A program made the position numbers and the translations under genes. 64,000 bases of DNA from Lysobacter sp. Lineage in GTDB: Bacteria > Pseudomonadota > Gammaproteobacteria > Xanthomonadales > Xanthomonadaceae. Of this stretch, positions 47,540 through 57,619 are shown piece by piece. Location of the stretch: NCBI GenBank assembly GCA_008015835.1, contig SSGH01000007.1:370516-434515 (forward strand). The letters run 5' to 3'. A model generated the notes under the pieces. It was given only the letters and a program-made list of their open reading frames with translations. It was not told where the DNA came from and searched no databases. Positions within the stretch are counted from its first letter, which is position 1. Every line of letters starts with the position of its first letter.

Positions 47540-47950
47540 TCAATCCCACTGCGTCGAAGAGCGCTGACGCTTTACGCCGGAGCGCTGGCGTTTGTCGTCC
47601 AGGCGCCGCTGCTTGGCGGCGCGGCTGGGCTTGGTGGCGACCCGGGGTTTCGGCGCCTCGGCCCCGGCCGCGACGAACGCGGCGAGACGGGCGCGGGCGT
47701 CCTCGCGGTTGCGTTCCTGGGTACGGAAGCGCTGCGCACTGATCACCAGAACGCCCTCGGCGGTCATGCGCCGGTCGCGGCGGGCCAGCAGCCGCTCGCG
47801 CACCGCCTCGGGCAGCGTCGGCGAGCGCGCCACGTCGAACCGCAGTTCGACGGCGGTCGCGACCTTGTTCACGTTTTGGCCCCCGGGACCGGAGGACCGA
47901 ACGAAACGTTCGGTCAATTCCGATTCGGGAATGACGATTTCCGAGCTCAC
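47540..47950 (-). CDS. arfB: Alternative ribosome-rescue factor / peptidyl-tRNA hydrolase ArfB
   Basis: ArfB hydrolyses peptidyl-tRNA on stalled ribosomes. The product is about 136 residues. The release-factor-like GGQ motif is in RFVRSSGPGGQNVNKVATAV, and the basic C-terminal tail (KPSRAAKQRRLDDKRQRSGV) that enters the empty mRNA channel is present. The GTG at 47950 follows GGAGG with a 5-base spacing; a GTG two codons earlier is possible. Confidence 0.88.
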   Translation of the reverse strand: MSSEIVIPESELTERFVRSSGPGGQNVNKVATAVELRFDVARSPTLPEAVRERLLARRDRRMTAEGVLVISAQRFRTQERNREDARARLAAFVAAGAEAPKPRVATKPSRAAKQRRLDDKRQRSGVKRQRSSTQWD

Positions 47951-48151
47951 CGGCACCTCCGGCCGCGATTGTAGCGGTTAGGATTGACCGTCCCGGTCCA
48001 TCCCGGGATGATCGACCGGCGCGCGGCCGCTTCGGGACCGATGCGAGGTCTCGCCGCTTCGCCGGCTCCGCGAAAGTATTGCCCGAGCCCTACACCGCCC
48101 GCACGCTTCGTTCGACGCCGCTTCCCCCAGCGGATGCCCAGGAGATTCGCC

Positions 48152-48799
48152 ATGACCGGTTCCCGTCGTCTCGTCCCCGCCCTCCCGTCCGCGCTGTTGG
48201 CGTTCGCCGCCGCATTCGGCGGACCGGCGCTCGCCCAGGATCCCGCCTACATCGGCGGCTCCGGCCAAGACCCGGCCAACGTCCAGTACCGCCCCGCGCC
48301 CAGCGCATCGGTCCCGCGCCTGCCGGCGTTCCCGACGACACCCGATCCGCGCAATCTTCCGCCCGGCGTCGCCAGCCCCGACGATCTCGACCCGAGGCCC
48401 AGCGATCCCAAGCAAACCGCGGTCAAGCTGCAGCAAATGATCGACGCGCTGTACCGCGACGTGAACTCGGCGTCGTCGCGCGACCCGTTCGATCGCAGCT
48501 ATCAGGCGCGCTACGACCAGATGATGCGGGAGACCGACTCTCTGGCGCAGAGCAACTGGGGCCAGTTGTCCAGCAATTCCCAAGCGCTCTACCGCGAACT
48601 GCATCGCCTGGATTCGGAAATGCGCGCCGAGCAAACCGCGCTGGACAACCGTCTCGACGATCCCAACTTCGCCCTGCGCGTCGGTCGCCGCCAAGCCGAA
48701 GAAGGCATGCGCCGCCTCGGCGACGTGCTGCTGCCGATGCTGCAGGACGTCAAACGCGCGATGGACACGGAACTGCGCAACGCCGCGACCCGGCGCTGA
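48152..48799 (+). CDS. Exported protein of unknown function
   Basis: The protein is 215 residues with a signal peptide (SRRLVPALPSALLAFAAAFG, cleavage near ALAQ). A Pro-rich stretch (SVPRLPAFPTTPDPRNLPPG) precedes a helical part with IDALYRDVNSASSRDPFDRS. AGGAG precedes the ATG. Same direction as, and 35 bases upstream of, the DUF2059-like gene. Not recognised. Confidence 0.68.
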   Translation: MTGSRRLVPALPSALLAFAAAFGGPALAQDPAYIGGSGQDPANVQYRPAPSASVPRLPAFPTTPDPRNLPPGVASPDDLDPRPSDPKQTAVKLQQMIDALYRDVNSASSRDPFDRSYQARYDQMMRETDSLAQSNWGQLSSNSQALYRELHRLDSEMRAEQTALDNRLDDPNFALRVGRRQAEEGMRRLGDVLLPMLQDVKRAMDTELRNAATRR

Positions 48800-48834
48800 C
48801 GCGCGCGTCCACCTTCGCTCTGCGGATCTCGCAT

Positions 48835-49425
48835 ATGACCCGATGGCTGTTCGCCGCCGCGCTCGCCTGCGGCGGCCTCGTCGCGAACGTGGCGCCGACG
48901 TTCGCGCAAACGCCATCCGCGCCCGCGAATGCACCGACCGAGGCTGCATCCACCGAGGCCGCCCCCACCAAAGCCGCACCGACCGAAGCGCGCGTCGACG
49001 CGCTGCTCGACGCCATGGACATGCGGCGCACGCTGGACGAGATGCTCGCCCAGATCGACGCGATGGGCGAAACCATGGGCCAGCAAATGCTGGGCGAAAG
49101 CGCGACGCCGGAACAGCGCGACGCGCTGAAGCGCGTGGTGGCGCAGCAACGGGACGCGATGCGCGGCGCGATGTCCTGGGAGACCATGGCCCCGATCTAC
49201 AAGCGGGTCTACATGCGGCTGTTCACCGCGGACGAGGTCGAAGCCATGATCGCGTTCTACGGCAGCGACGCCGGGCGCGGCATCATGCGCAAAATGCCGC
49301 AGGCGATGCAGATCACGATGGAAGAAATGGCGCCGGTCATGCAGCGCATCATCGGCGACTTGCGCAACACGCTGGAACAGGAAATCGAACGGCAGGCCGA
49401 GACCGAGGCGTCGTCGGCGCGCTGA
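48835..49425 (+). CDS. Exported DUF2059-type protein
   Basis: The protein is 196 residues with a signal peptide (RWLFAAALACGGLVANVAPT), an Ala/Thr/Pro linker and a helical domain (VDALLDAMDMRRTLDEMLAQ, YKRVYMRLFTADEVEAMIAF, MQITMEEMAPVMQRIIGDLR). The domain matches the style of DUF2059 periplasmic proteins, whose function is unknown. It is convergent with the TruC-like gene, with stops 10 bases apart. Confidence 0.72.
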   Translation: MTRWLFAAALACGGLVANVAPTFAQTPSAPANAPTEAASTEAAPTKAAPTEARVDALLDAMDMRRTLDEMLAQIDAMGETMGQQMLGESATPEQRDALKRVVAQQRDAMRGAMSWETMAPIYKRVYMRLFTADEVEAMIAFYGSDAGRGIMRKMPQAMQITMEEMAPVMQRIIGDLRNTLEQEIERQAETEASSAR

Positions 49426-49435
49426 ACCGCCGCGA

Positions 49436-50185
49436 TCACGCCTGCGGCGCGTCGTCGAACAACGCCAGCGCCTTCGCGAACTCCGCGTCCGGCGGCGCGG
49501 TCGCTTCCACCCACGCGTCGCGGTGCGGATGCGGAAAGCGCAGTCGGCGCGCGTGCAGCAGCATGCGATGAATCCCCATCATCCGGAACGCGCGATTGTG
49601 CGCGCCGTCGCCGTGGCTGGTGTCGCCGATCAAATGATGCGAGGCGTGTTTGAGATGCCGGCGAATCTGGCGAAAGCGGCCCGTCTGCGGCTGCGCGAGC
49701 AACCACGCGTAGCGCGAGGTCGCGAACGCATCGCCTTGCGAGGGCAAGGCCAACTCGCAGGTCGCCAATCGCTCGAATGCGGTGATCGCCGGCTTCTTGT
49801 CGGGTTTGCCCGGGCCGCCGTCGAGCGGATGATCGATCTCGAATCGCGCGTCCGGCCAACCGCGACACACCGCCCAATACTCCTTGCGCACCTCGCCCGA
49901 CATCAGCGCCTTGCCAAGGGCCGATGCGGTGTCGCGATCGAACGCCAGCAGCAGACAGCCGCTGGTCGCGCGATCCAAACGGTGCACCAGATGGATCGGA
50001 CGCGCGAACTGCGCGCGCAAGCGATCGGCGGCGAAGTCGGTTTCTCCGCGCGCCAACGCGCTGTCGTGCGCCATCAAACCCGCAGGTTTGTCGACCACGG
50101 CGAACGTCTCTTCGCGGTATAGCACCGGGAGCGGATCGGGATCGATCGTCGGGTCGGGGAACTTCGAACAGGACTTTTGGGTCAT
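49436..50185 (-). CDS. RluA-family RNA pseudouridine synthase (TruC-like)
   Basis: The protein is 249 residues. The catalytic motif HRLDRATSGCLL holds the nucleophilic Asp. The family start ETFAVVDKPAGLMAHDSALA and the ending GIHRMLLHARRLRFPHP are present. It has no S4 domain, which fits TruC (tRNA pseudouridine 65) or related short enzymes. It converts a uridine to pseudouridine; the exact site cannot be proved here. The start is at 50185. An 1178-codon frame across this and the next gene on the same strand is a shadow. Confidence 0.83.
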   Translation of the reverse strand: MTQKSCSKFPDPTIDPDPLPVLYREETFAVVDKPAGLMAHDSALARGETDFAADRLRAQFARPIHLVHRLDRATSGCLLLAFDRDTASALGKALMSGEVRKEYWAVCRGWPDARFEIDHPLDGGPGKPDKKPAITAFERLATCELALPSQGDAFATSRYAWLLAQPQTGRFRQIRRHLKHASHHLIGDTSHGDGAHNRAFRMMGIHRMLLHARRLRFPHPHRDAWVEATAPPDAEFAKALALFDDAPQA

Positions 50186-50266
50186 CGTTTGCGCGCGGGC
50201 TTCTGACAGACTTCTGCGCCTATTCTCGTCGATTCCCTGCGCCCGTCGCAGCCTACAGGAGTGGCT

Positions 50267-53059
50267 ATGCTCTCTATCCGTCGTCTCCGGCCGCTCGCGC
50301 TGGCCTGCGCCTTGGCCGCGTTCGCGCCCGCACTGTTCGCCGCCGACGCGATCGCGCCGCCCGCCGGCGTCGCCGCCGGCCCCTGCGTCGAAGGCGCCTG
50401 CGAATACACGCTCAAGAACGGCCTGCGCGTGGTGCTGCTGCCGGACGCCAGCAAGCCGGTCGCGACCGTCAACATCGTCTACAACGTCGGCTCCGTGCAC
50501 GAAAACTACGGCGAAACCGGCATGGCGCATCTGCTCGAGCACATGTTGTTCAAAGGCACGCCGCGGCATCCGGACATTCCGGGCGAGATGAAAAAGCGCG
50601 GCATCGAGAAGAACGCGAGCACGTGGTACGACCGCACCAACTATTTCGGCACGTTCCCCGCCAACGACGAGACCCTCGACTGGGTGCTGGGAATGGAAGC
50701 CGACCGCATGGTGAATTCGTACGTCGCCAAGAAAGATCTCGACAGCGAAATGACCGTGGTGCGCAACGAGATGGAGGAAGGCGAGAACAACCCGTACGGC
50801 ATCCTCAACGAGCGCACGTTGTCCACCGCGTTTCTCTGGCACAACTACGGCAACGACACCATCGGCGCGCGTTCGGACGTGGAGAACGTGCCGATCGAAC
50901 GCCTGCAGGCGTTCTACCGCGCCTGGTATCGCCCGGACAACGCCACCTTGGTCGTCGCCGGCAAGTTCGACGCGAACGCGACGCTGGCGAAGATCGACCG
51001 TCATTTCGGCGCCGTCGCGAAACCGAAAACGCCGCTGCCGAGGCTCTACACCGTCGAACCGACGCAGGACGGCGAGCGCACGGTCACCGTCCGCCGCAGC
51101 GGCGATATCCAAATCGTCAATTTGACCTACCACATCCCGGGCTTCGCGCATCCGGACGCCGCCGCCCTGCAGGTGCTGATGAATCTGCTGAGCCATCAAC
51201 CCAGCGGCCGTCTGCATAAAGCGCTGGTCGAGACCAAACTGGCCGCGGGCGCGTACGCCGGCTATTTCGGATTGCGCGACAACAGCACCTCGACCTTTTC
51301 GCTGTACGCGCCGAAGAGCGCCGACATCGCCAAAGCCGAAGCCGAACTGCTGCGCATCGCCGAAGGCTTCGCCGCCGCGCCGATCACCGAGGACGAAGTG
51401 CGCGACGCCAAGCAGCGCATCGCCAACGGCTACGAACGCGACATCGCGGATGCGAACAATATGGCGATGGAGCTGACCCAAACGATCGCCGCCGGCGATT
51501 GGCGCCTGTATTTCCTGCATCGCGACCGCATCGCCGCGGTCTCCGTCGACGACGTCAATCGCGTCGCACGCACGTATTTCAAATCGAGCAACCGCACCAT
51601 CGGCCGCTTCGTGCCCACCGACGCGCCCGACCGCGTCGAGGTCGCGGCCGCGGTGCCGGCCGCCGAGGCGCTGAAGGGCTACGTCGGCAAGCAAGCGATC
51701 TCCGCCGGCGAAGTCTTCGACGCCAGCCATGCGAACATCGCCGCGCGCACCGAAACCTTCGTCATCGGCGAGAAGCTGAAAGTGTCGCTGTTGCCGAAGG
51801 ATACGCGCGGCGACGCGGTGTTCGTGAACGCGATCTTCCGCTTCGGCGACGTCGACGCCCTGCGCAGCCGGTCGAAATACGTCGGCAACGTGGCCGGCGC
51901 GCTGCTGATGACCGGCACGACGGACATGAGCCGCGATCAAATCGCGAAGCGGATGGATGCGCTCAAAGCGATCGGCGGCGTGAGCGGCGGCCGGCAGTCG
52001 GCGTCGATCGTGCTGCAGGCCAAACGCGAGACCTTGGCCGACGCCTTGGCGCTGTCGGCGCGCGTTCTGCGCGACGCCAATTACCCGCAAAACGAATTCG
52101 ATCAATACAAGCTGCAGATGATCACCGGCTTGGAAGCCGCGCGCAAAGAACCGTCCACCGTCGCCAGCATAGCGATGAGCGAATACTTCGACCCGTGGCC
52201 GGCGGGGCATCCTTTCTCGTCCGTCTCGATGGACGAGTGGTTGGCCGGGATCAAGGCGATCACGCGCGACGAGGTGGTCGCCTTCCATCGCGATTTCTAC
52301 GGCACCGCTGAAGGCGAAATCGCGATCGTCGGCGACTTCGACCCGGCCGCGGTGAAAACGCAACTGCGCGCGCTGTTCGCGGATTGGCGCAGCCCCCACG
52401 CCTACAAGCGCGAGCCGACGCGCTACGCGGCGGTGCCGGCCAAGACCGAACGCGGCGAAACGCCGGACAAGGCCAACGCGATCTTCTTGGCGCGCACCAA
52501 TCTGTCGTTCAATCAGGACGACGAGGATTACGCCGCGTTGATCGTCGCCAACAAGATCTTCGGCGGCGACCCGCTGAAAGCGCGTTTGGGCGACCGCCTG
52601 CGTCAGAAAGACGGTCTGAGCTACGGCGCGACCAGCGACATCGATTTCGACAACAGCGTCGGCGGCCGCAACGACGCCGGCGCGTTGACCATCCAAGCGA
52701 TCGTCGCCCCGGAAAACACCGCGAAACTCGAAACGGCCGTGCGCGAGGAATACGCGCGCTTCATCCGCGACGGCGTGACCGAAACGGAAGTGAAGGATGC
52801 GGTGAATTCGCTGCTCACCGAACGCGAACAAGCGCGCGCGGAGGATCAACGTTTGCTCGGCTACTTGGTCAACGGGCTGAGCGACGGCCGCGATATGGCG
52901 TGGTGGATCAAAGCCGATGCCGCCGCCAAAGCGCTGACCGCAGCGCAAGTGAACGCCGCGATCCGCAAGCACTTCAAACCCGATGCGCTGAGCGTGTTCA
53001 TGGCCGGCGATTTCGCGAAGGCGTCGGCCAAGCCGGCGGCCAGCGCTGCGAGCAAGTAA
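50267..53059 (+). CDS. M16-family zinc metallopeptidase, two-module
   Basis: The exported protein is 930 residues with a signal peptide (MLSIRRLRPLALACALAAFA). It contains two M16 modules. The first carries the inverted zinc motif HLLEHM near residue 89 with the downstream Glu in NEMEEGENNPYG. The second (about 480-900) lacks the zinc motif, as usual for pitrilysin-like enzymes. It has the double-repeat architecture that degrades small peptides. The ATG at 50267 follows AGGAG; a GTG two codons upstream is less likely. A terminator-like hairpin follows at 53080. Confidence 0.92.
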   Translation: MLSIRRLRPLALACALAAFAPALFAADAIAPPAGVAAGPCVEGACEYTLKNGLRVVLLPDASKPVATVNIVYNVGSVHENYGETGMAHLLEHMLFKGTPRHPDIPGEMKKRGIEKNASTWYDRTNYFGTFPANDETLDWVLGMEADRMVNSYVAKKDLDSEMTVVRNEMEEGENNPYGILNERTLSTAFLWHNYGNDTIGARSDVENVPIERLQAFYRAWYRPDNATLVVAGKFDANATLAKIDRHFGAVAKPKTPLPRLYTVEPTQDGERTVTVRRSGDIQIVNLTYHIPGFAHPDAAALQVLMNLLSHQPSGRLHKALVETKLAAGAYAGYFGLRDNSTSTFSLYAPKSADIAKAEAELLRIAEGFAAAPITEDEVRDAKQRIANGYERDIADANNMAMELTQTIAAGDWRLYFLHRDRIAAVSVDDVNRVARTYFKSSNRTIGRFVPTDAPDRVEVAAAVPAAEALKGYVGKQAISAGEVFDASHANIAARTETFVIGEKLKVSLLPKDTRGDAVFVNAIFRFGDVDALRSRSKYVGNVAGALLMTGTTDMSRDQIAKRMDALKAIGGVSGGRQSASIVLQAKRETLADALALSARVLRDANYPQNEFDQYKLQMITGLEAARKEPSTVASIAMSEYFDPWPAGHPFSSVSMDEWLAGIKAITRDEVVAFHRDFYGTAEGEIAIVGDFDPAAVKTQLRALFADWRSPHAYKREPTRYAAVPAKTERGETPDKANAIFLARTNLSFNQDDEDYAALIVANKIFGGDPLKARLGDRLRQKDGLSYGATSDIDFDNSVGGRNDAGALTIQAIVAPENTAKLETAVREEYARFIRDGVTETEVKDAVNSLLTEREQARAEDQRLLGYLVNGLSDGRDMAWWIKADAAAKALTAAQVNAAIRKHFKPDALSVFMAGDFAKASAKPAASAASK

Positions 53060-53079
53060 GCAAGAGAGTCATCATCGAG

Positions 53080-53111
53080 AACGGCGCGCGGAAAGATCCG
53101 GGCGCCGTTTT
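53080..53111 (+). terminator. Terminator after the M16 peptidase gene
   Basis: AACGGCGC (53080-53087) pairs with GCGCCGTT (53102-53109) across a GA-rich loop and is followed by a short T run. Confidence 0.6.
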
Positions 53112-53132
53112 CGTTTCGCGGGCCTTCGTTTT

Positions 53133-53207
53133 GTGGGAGCGCCGGAAGGCGCGATTGCTACCGATCGCCTGAGAAGCGATCGCAATCGCGCCTTCCGGCG
53201 CTCCCAC
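53133..53207. repeat. Perfect 26-bp-arm REP-like inverted repeat
   Basis: Arms 53133-53158 and 53182-53207 are exact complements, beginning GTGGGAGCGCCGGAAGGCGC, with a second inner palindrome (GATCGC/GCGATC). It lies between convergent M16 and ubiB genes, a usual place for REP elements. Confidence 0.75.
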
Positions 53208-53214
53208 AGACCCG

Positions 53215-54888
53215 CTACCGCCGGGGCCAGGCGGCGATCAGCGCCCACACGCCGCCGAGGCCCGCGATCCACGCGGCGGCCGGGATGCCGAGCACCGGCG
53301 GGCCGCCGGCTTCCAGCGCGTACAGCACGCCCGCGACGATCAACAGGCCGGTGCCGAGAATCGCCGAGACGATGCGGCGCTGCATCGCATGCAAAGTGCG
53401 CGTGAGTTCGGCCAGATCGTGCGACCGCATGGCGAGTTCGTGCTGACCGCTGACCTGCTGATTCAGCCACGCGTGCAGCAACTGCGGCATCTCCGGCGCG
53501 CGCGTGACCAGTTCGGGCAAGCGTTTGCGGAATTCGCCGGCCAAACGCTGCGGGCTGTAGCGCTCGATCAGAATTTTCTCCAGCACCGGTTTCGCCACGG
53601 CCCAGATATCGAGTTCGGGGTCGAGCTGACGGCCCACGCCTTCGATGTTCAGCAGGGTTTTCTGCAGCAGGATCAACTGCGGCTGCAGAGTCAATTCGTA
53701 TTTCTGCGCGGTGCGGAACAGTTTCACCAGCACCTCGGCCAGCGAAATTTCCGACAGCGGCCGCGTGAAATACGGCTCGCACACCGCGCGCGCCGCGGCT
53801 TCCAACTCGTCGATGCGGATCGTCGCCGGCATCCAGCCCGCCTGCACATGCAGTTCGGCGATGCGGCGGTAATCGCGATTGAAGATCGCCATGAAATTCT
53901 CGGCGAGGTAATACTGATCCTCGCTGGAAAGTTGACCGACGATCCCGAAATCGATCGCGATGAAGCGCGGGTTGGCCTTGCGCGCCGGGTCGATGTCCAC
54001 CCAGATATTGCCGGCGTGCGCATCGGCGTGAAAGAAATTATCGCGGAACACCTGCGTGTAGAACACGCGCACGCCTTTGGCCGCGAGCGCTTTGCGATCG
54101 ATGCCGGCGGCGTCCAGCGCGGCGATGTCGTCGCTGGGAATGCCGTGCACGCGTTCGAGCGTCAGCGCGCGTTCGGCGGTGTGGCTCCAAATCACCTCGG
54201 GTACGTACAGATCGGGCGAATCCTGCCCGTCCTTGCCGGTCCAGAAGCGGCGGATCACCGACGCGTTCGCGCCTTCGCGCTGCAGGTCGAGTTCGGCCGC
54301 CAGCGTGGTTTCCACTTCGCGCACGATTTCGCGCGGACGAATTTTGTCGGGGTTCGGATGGGTGCGTTCGACCAAACTGGCGACGCTGGTCAGCAGCGCG
54401 ATATCGCCCGCGATCTGTTTCTCGATCTCCGGACGCAGCACCTTGACGACGACTTCGCGACCGCCGTGCAGCCGCGCGGCGTGCACTTGCGCGATCGACG
54501 CTGACGCCAACGGCGTGGTGTCGAAATGCTCGAACGCGTCGGCGATGTCGCGGCCCAGCGCCTGCTCGACGATGCCGCGCGCGGTTTCGCCGTCGAACGG
54601 CTTCACGCGGTCCTGCAGCAGCGCCAGTTCGGTCGCGATGTCCGGCGGCATCAGGTCGCGGCGCGTCGATAGGATTTGGCCGAACTTCACGAAGATCGGC
54701 CCGAGTTCCTGCAGCGCCAGGCGCAGGCGCGCGCCGCGCGAGAGCGCCGCGACTTCGGCCGAGGCGCGCGGCACGAACGGCCGCGCCAGATTCAGCCAAC
54801 GCTCGGCCGGCGTGCCGTCGAGCAGATCGTCGAGGCGATAGCGCAGCAGAACGCGGCCGATGCGTGCGGCGCGCAGCAGCGCGCTCAT
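53215..54888 (-). CDS. ubiB: Ubiquinone biosynthesis kinase-like ATPase UbiB
   Basis: The product is 557 residues of the ABC1/ADCK/UbiB family. The KxGQ motif ([15 protein letters not shown]) lies near 66-72, the invariant Lys of the kinase fold is in [10 protein letters not shown], and the metal and catalytic loops read [12 protein letters not shown] and IDFGIVGQ. Two C-terminal TM segments ([20 protein letters not shown] and the last 20 residues) anchor it to the inner membrane. It supports ubiquinone assembly. It overlaps ubiJ by 4 bases (ATGA). Confidence 0.93.
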   Translation of the reverse strand: MSALLRAARIGRVLLRYRLDDLLDGTPAERWLNLARPFVPRASAEVAALSRGARLRLALQELGPIFVKFGQILSTRRDLMPPDIATELALLQDRVKPFDGETARGIVEQALGRDIADAFEHFDTTPLASASIAQVHAARLHGGREVVVKVLRPEIEKQIAGDIALLTSVASLVERTHPNPDKIRPREIVREVETTLAAELDLQREGANASVIRRFWTGKDGQDSPDLYVPEVIWSHTAERALTLERVHGIPSDDIAALDAAGIDRKALAAKGVRVFYTQVFRDNFFHADAHAGNIWVDIDPARKANPRFIAIDFGIVGQLSSEDQYYLAENFMAIFNRDYRRIAELHVQAGWMPATIRIDELEAAARAVCEPYFTRPLSEISLAEVLVKLFRTAQKYELTLQPQLILLQKTLLNIEGVGRQLDPELDIWAVAKPVLEKILIERYSPQRLAGEFRKRLPELVTRAPEMPQLLHAWLNQQVSGQHELAMRSHDLAELTRTLHAMQRRIVSAILGTGLLIVAGVLYALEAGGPPVLGIPAAAWIAGLGGVWALIAAWPRR

Positions 54889-55562
54889 ACTGCGAGCCGC
54901 CCGTTCAGGCGCGCCACGCGCGCGGCCAAGCGCGCGGCATCGTCGCGGAGGGCGTCCACATCGTCGTAGAACGCCTCCAGCTCCGCGCGCGGCACCACAT
55001 CGCGCGATTCCTCGGTGAGATATTCGGCGGCGTTTTCGGCGAAGGAGCGCCCGCCCGCCCGCGCCTGCTTCAGCGCGGCGGCGAAACCGTTGGCGATCTG
55101 CACGCCGACGACATCGCCGAATATCGCGGCGAAGGGCTGCCGCCAGTCGGGATCGAAGCGTTCCGCCAAGCGCTGCAGGCGACGCGCCAGATCGGCGTCG
55201 CCTTCGATGCGCATGCGGCCGACGGGCACGGAAGCGTCGTCGTCCTCGCGCCCGCCCAGCAATTTCGGCAACAGCGTCTGCATGCCGAACGACAGCGCGC
55301 CGGCCAACGTGCCGCGCACCGCCAGATCCGGCGTCGCCTCAAGGTCCACGGGACCGACGTTCAGCCGGTCCTGCGCCACCGTCAAACGCAGCGCCAACGG
55401 CGCGCCCTCGCCGCCGGGCGGGTCCAGCGACAGCACCACGCTGCGGCCGTCGAGCGGACGCAGCGCATCGCGGGTGTCGGGGTCGAGCGCCAAGGCGCGA
55501 TTGAGCGCGGCTTCCAGCGCGCGGCCGGCCAAGGGTTTCCAATCGAAAGGGGGACGGCTCAT
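54885..55562 (-). CDS. ubiJ: Ubiquinone biosynthesis accessory factor UbiJ (SCP2 domain)
   Basis: The protein is 225 residues. The SCP2-like lipid-binding domain (about 30-130; [35 protein letters not shown]) and the C-terminal coiled coil (about 170-225) match UbiJ, which holds the polyprenyl intermediates and interacts with UbiK. Its position directly upstream of and overlapping ubiB is standard. Confidence 0.9.
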   Translation of the reverse strand: MSRPPFDWKPLAGRALEAALNRALALDPDTRDALRPLDGRSVVLSLDPPGGEGAPLALRLTVAQDRLNVGPVDLEATPDLAVRGTLAGALSFGMQTLLPKLLGGREDDDASVPVGRMRIEGDADLARRLQRLAERFDPDWRQPFAAIFGDVVGVQIANGFAAALKQARAGGRSFAENAAEYLTEESRDVVPRAELEAFYDDVDALRDDAARLAARVARLNGRLAV

Positions 55563-55588
55563 GCCGCGATTCTACATGGCGCGATCTA

Positions 55589-55640
55589 CATGCCGAGTCC
55601 GCATGCCGAGTCCGCATGCCGAGCCCGCATGCCGGGCCGA
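55589..55640. repeat. Four tandem 13-bp repeats
   Basis: The unit CATGCCGAGTCCG occurs four times, the last two with small changes. It is in the ubiJ-oleD intergenic space, and each junction contains GCATGC. Confidence 0.7.
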
Positions 55641-55663
55641 CCAGCGCGCCCGGCGCGCCGTCG

Positions 55664-56665
55664 TCACGTTTCGCCGCGCGCGTACGACGCCGCCAAACGC
55701 TTCAAGCCCTCGTCGATGCTCACCTTCGGCACGTAGCCGAAATCGCGGGTCGCCGGCGCCATCGAATACCAATGCGCCGTCGCCAATTGCTCGGCCAGAA
55801 AACGCGTGAGCGGCGGCTCGTCCTTCAGCCGCAGCAGCGGCCACAGCGTTTCGCAGGTCGCGCCGATCGCGTACGCAGCCCAAAACGGCAGGCTCTTGTC
55901 GACCTCCGGCGCGCCGGCCGCACGCAGCAGCGCGTTGACGATCTCGCGCGAGGTCTTGGGCTCGCCGTTGCTGACGAAATACGCCTTGCCCGCGCAAGCC
56001 GCGCCCGGCGCGAGCGCCGCGAACGCATTGAAATGCGCCTGCGCCGCGTTGTCGATGTAGGTGGTATCGATCTTGTTCTCGCCGCCGCCGACGAAACGCA
56101 ACCTCCCGGCCTTCGCGCGCGAGACCAAACGCGGCAGCAATTGTTGATCGCCGGGCCCCCAGATCAAGCGCGGGCGCAGCGCGACCGTGGCGAGATTCGC
56201 GTCGTTCGCGGCCAACACCGCTTTTTCGGCGATGGTCTTGGTCGTGGCGTACGGAGCCTTGAAGCCCTCGCCGTAGGGCACGGTTTCGGCGGTACCGCCC
56301 TCCACCGGATGCGTGGCGCGGTGGGTCACGCTGGGCGTGGAGGTGTAGACCAGCCGCCCGATGCCGTGCTGCCGGCACGCGGCGAGCACGTTCTCGGTGC
56401 CGACCACGTTCGCTTGGTGGTAGCTATCGTAACTGCCCCAAGCGCCGGCCTTCGCCGCGTTGTGGAACACCGCGTCCATCCCCGCGCACGCCGCGATCAT
56501 CGCCTCGCGATTCGCCAAATCGCCCTGGATTTGACGCACGCCCAACGGTTCCAGCGACGGGTAATGCCCGCGGTTGTAGCTGGCCACCTCATGCCCGCGC
56601 TCGACCAACCCTTTGCAGAGCGCGTGGCCGAGAAAACCGCCGCCGCCGGTGACCAGAATCTTCAT
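55664..56665 (-). CDS. oleD: OleD: 2-alkyl-3-oxoalkanoate reductase
   Basis: The product is 333 residues of the extended SDR / 3-beta-HSD type. The N-terminal NAD(P) motif is [20 protein letters not shown], and the catalytic YxxxK is in [12 protein letters not shown]. In long-chain olefin synthesis OleD reduces the beta-keto acid made by OleA, giving the beta-hydroxy acid used by OleC. The assignment rests on the fold and on oleC and oleB in the same neighbourhood. The ATG at 56665 follows GGAG; a second ATG two codons earlier is possible. Confidence 0.82.
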   Translation of the reverse strand: MKILVTGGGGFLGHALCKGLVERGHEVASYNRGHYPSLEPLGVRQIQGDLANREAMIAACAGMDAVFHNAAKAGAWGSYDSYHQANVVGTENVLAACRQHGIGRLVYTSTPSVTHRATHPVEGGTAETVPYGEGFKAPYATTKTIAEKAVLAANDANLATVALRPRLIWGPGDQQLLPRLVSRAKAGRLRFVGGGENKIDTTYIDNAAQAHFNAFAALAPGAACAGKAYFVSNGEPKTSREIVNALLRAAGAPEVDKSLPFWAAYAIGATCETLWPLLRLKDEPPLTRFLAEQLATAHWYSMAPATRDFGYVPKVSIDEGLKRLAASYARGET

Positions 56666-56869
56666 TCGCATCTCCACACGCCTATGTCGGGGTATCGATA
56701 CCGCCGAGCCTCGGCCCGGTGTGCGCGACCGCGCGCAGCGAATTATCGCGCATGCCGCAGAGCCCCGCGCCATCGGCCGAATCGTCGCCGGACGAAAACC
56801 CATGCCCCAGCGCCTTTTCGACAGGCTCCGGCGTATGCTGTCGGCGGTCCATCGTTGAGGAGTTCCGCC

Positions 56870-57619
56870 ATGCGTCGCCTTTCCGCAATCGCCTTCGCGC
56901 TCACACTCGCCATCGGCGCCGCCCACGCGCAGTCGCTGGAACAACAGCTCAAGGACCGCTTGCTCGGCACGAACAGCACTTCGGGCCTGAGCGAACGCGA
57001 TGCCGCCAGCGGCATCAAGGAAGCGCTCGCGCAGGGGGTGGACCGCTCGATTCGCCAGCTCGGCAAACCCGACGGGTTCTTTCGCGACCAGGCGGTGAAA
57101 ATTCTGGTCCCGGAAAAACTGCGCCGCGTCGCCGACCTCGCGCGCCAACTCGGCGCCGGCAAGAAAGTGGACGCCTTCGAGCTGTCGATGAACCGCGCCG
57201 CCGAAAAAGCCGTGCCCGCCGCCGCCGACATCATGGCCGACGCCGTGCGCCAAATGACCTTGCAGGACGCCATCGGTCTCGTGCGCGGCGGCGACACCTC
57301 CGCTACCGATTTCTTCCGCCGCACCAGCGAACAGAAGCTCTACACCGCCTTCCGCCCCATCGTCGAAAAACAGACCGCCGCCGTCGGCGTGACCCAGAAG
57401 TACAAAGACCTCACCAAGAAAGCCGGCGGCAACGCACTCGCGGGCGCCCTGCTCGGCGGCGACGGCAACGGCGCCAGCCGCGCCGACCTCGACGACTACG
57501 TCACCCGCGAAGCCATCGACGGCTTGTTCCATGTGATCGCGGAACAGGAAAAGCAGATTCGGCGGAACCCGGCGGCACGCACGACGGATTTGTTGCGGCG
57601 GGTGTTCGGCGGGAAATAA
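56870..57619 (+). CDS. Exported DUF4197-type protein
   Basis: The protein is 249 residues with a signal peptide ([20 protein letters not shown]). The helical mature part contains [40 protein letters not shown] and [20 protein letters not shown], the pattern of DUF4197 proteins of unknown function. AGGAG precedes the ATG. It lies inside the ole gene region but on the opposite strand; this placement is common in xanthomonads. Confidence 0.78.
   Translation: MRRLSAIAFALTLAIGAAHAQSLEQQLKDRLLGTNSTSGLSERDAASGIKEALAQGVDRSIRQLGKPDGFFRDQAVKILVPEKLRRVADLARQLGAGKKVDAFELSMNRAAEKAVPAAADIMADAVRQMTLQDAIGLVRGGDTSATDFFRRTSEQKLYTAFRPIVEKQTAAVGVTQKYKDLTKKAGGNALAGALLGGDGNGASRADLDDYVTREAIDGLFHVIAEQEKQIRRNPAARTTDLLRRVFGGK

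Noticed and set aside
49436..52972. An 1178-codon minus-strand frame opposite the M16 peptidase
   Set aside because: It runs antisense to a gene with clear motifs and signal peptide; long antisense frames are common in GC-rich coding DNA. Only the last 249 codons (TruC-like gene) are real.
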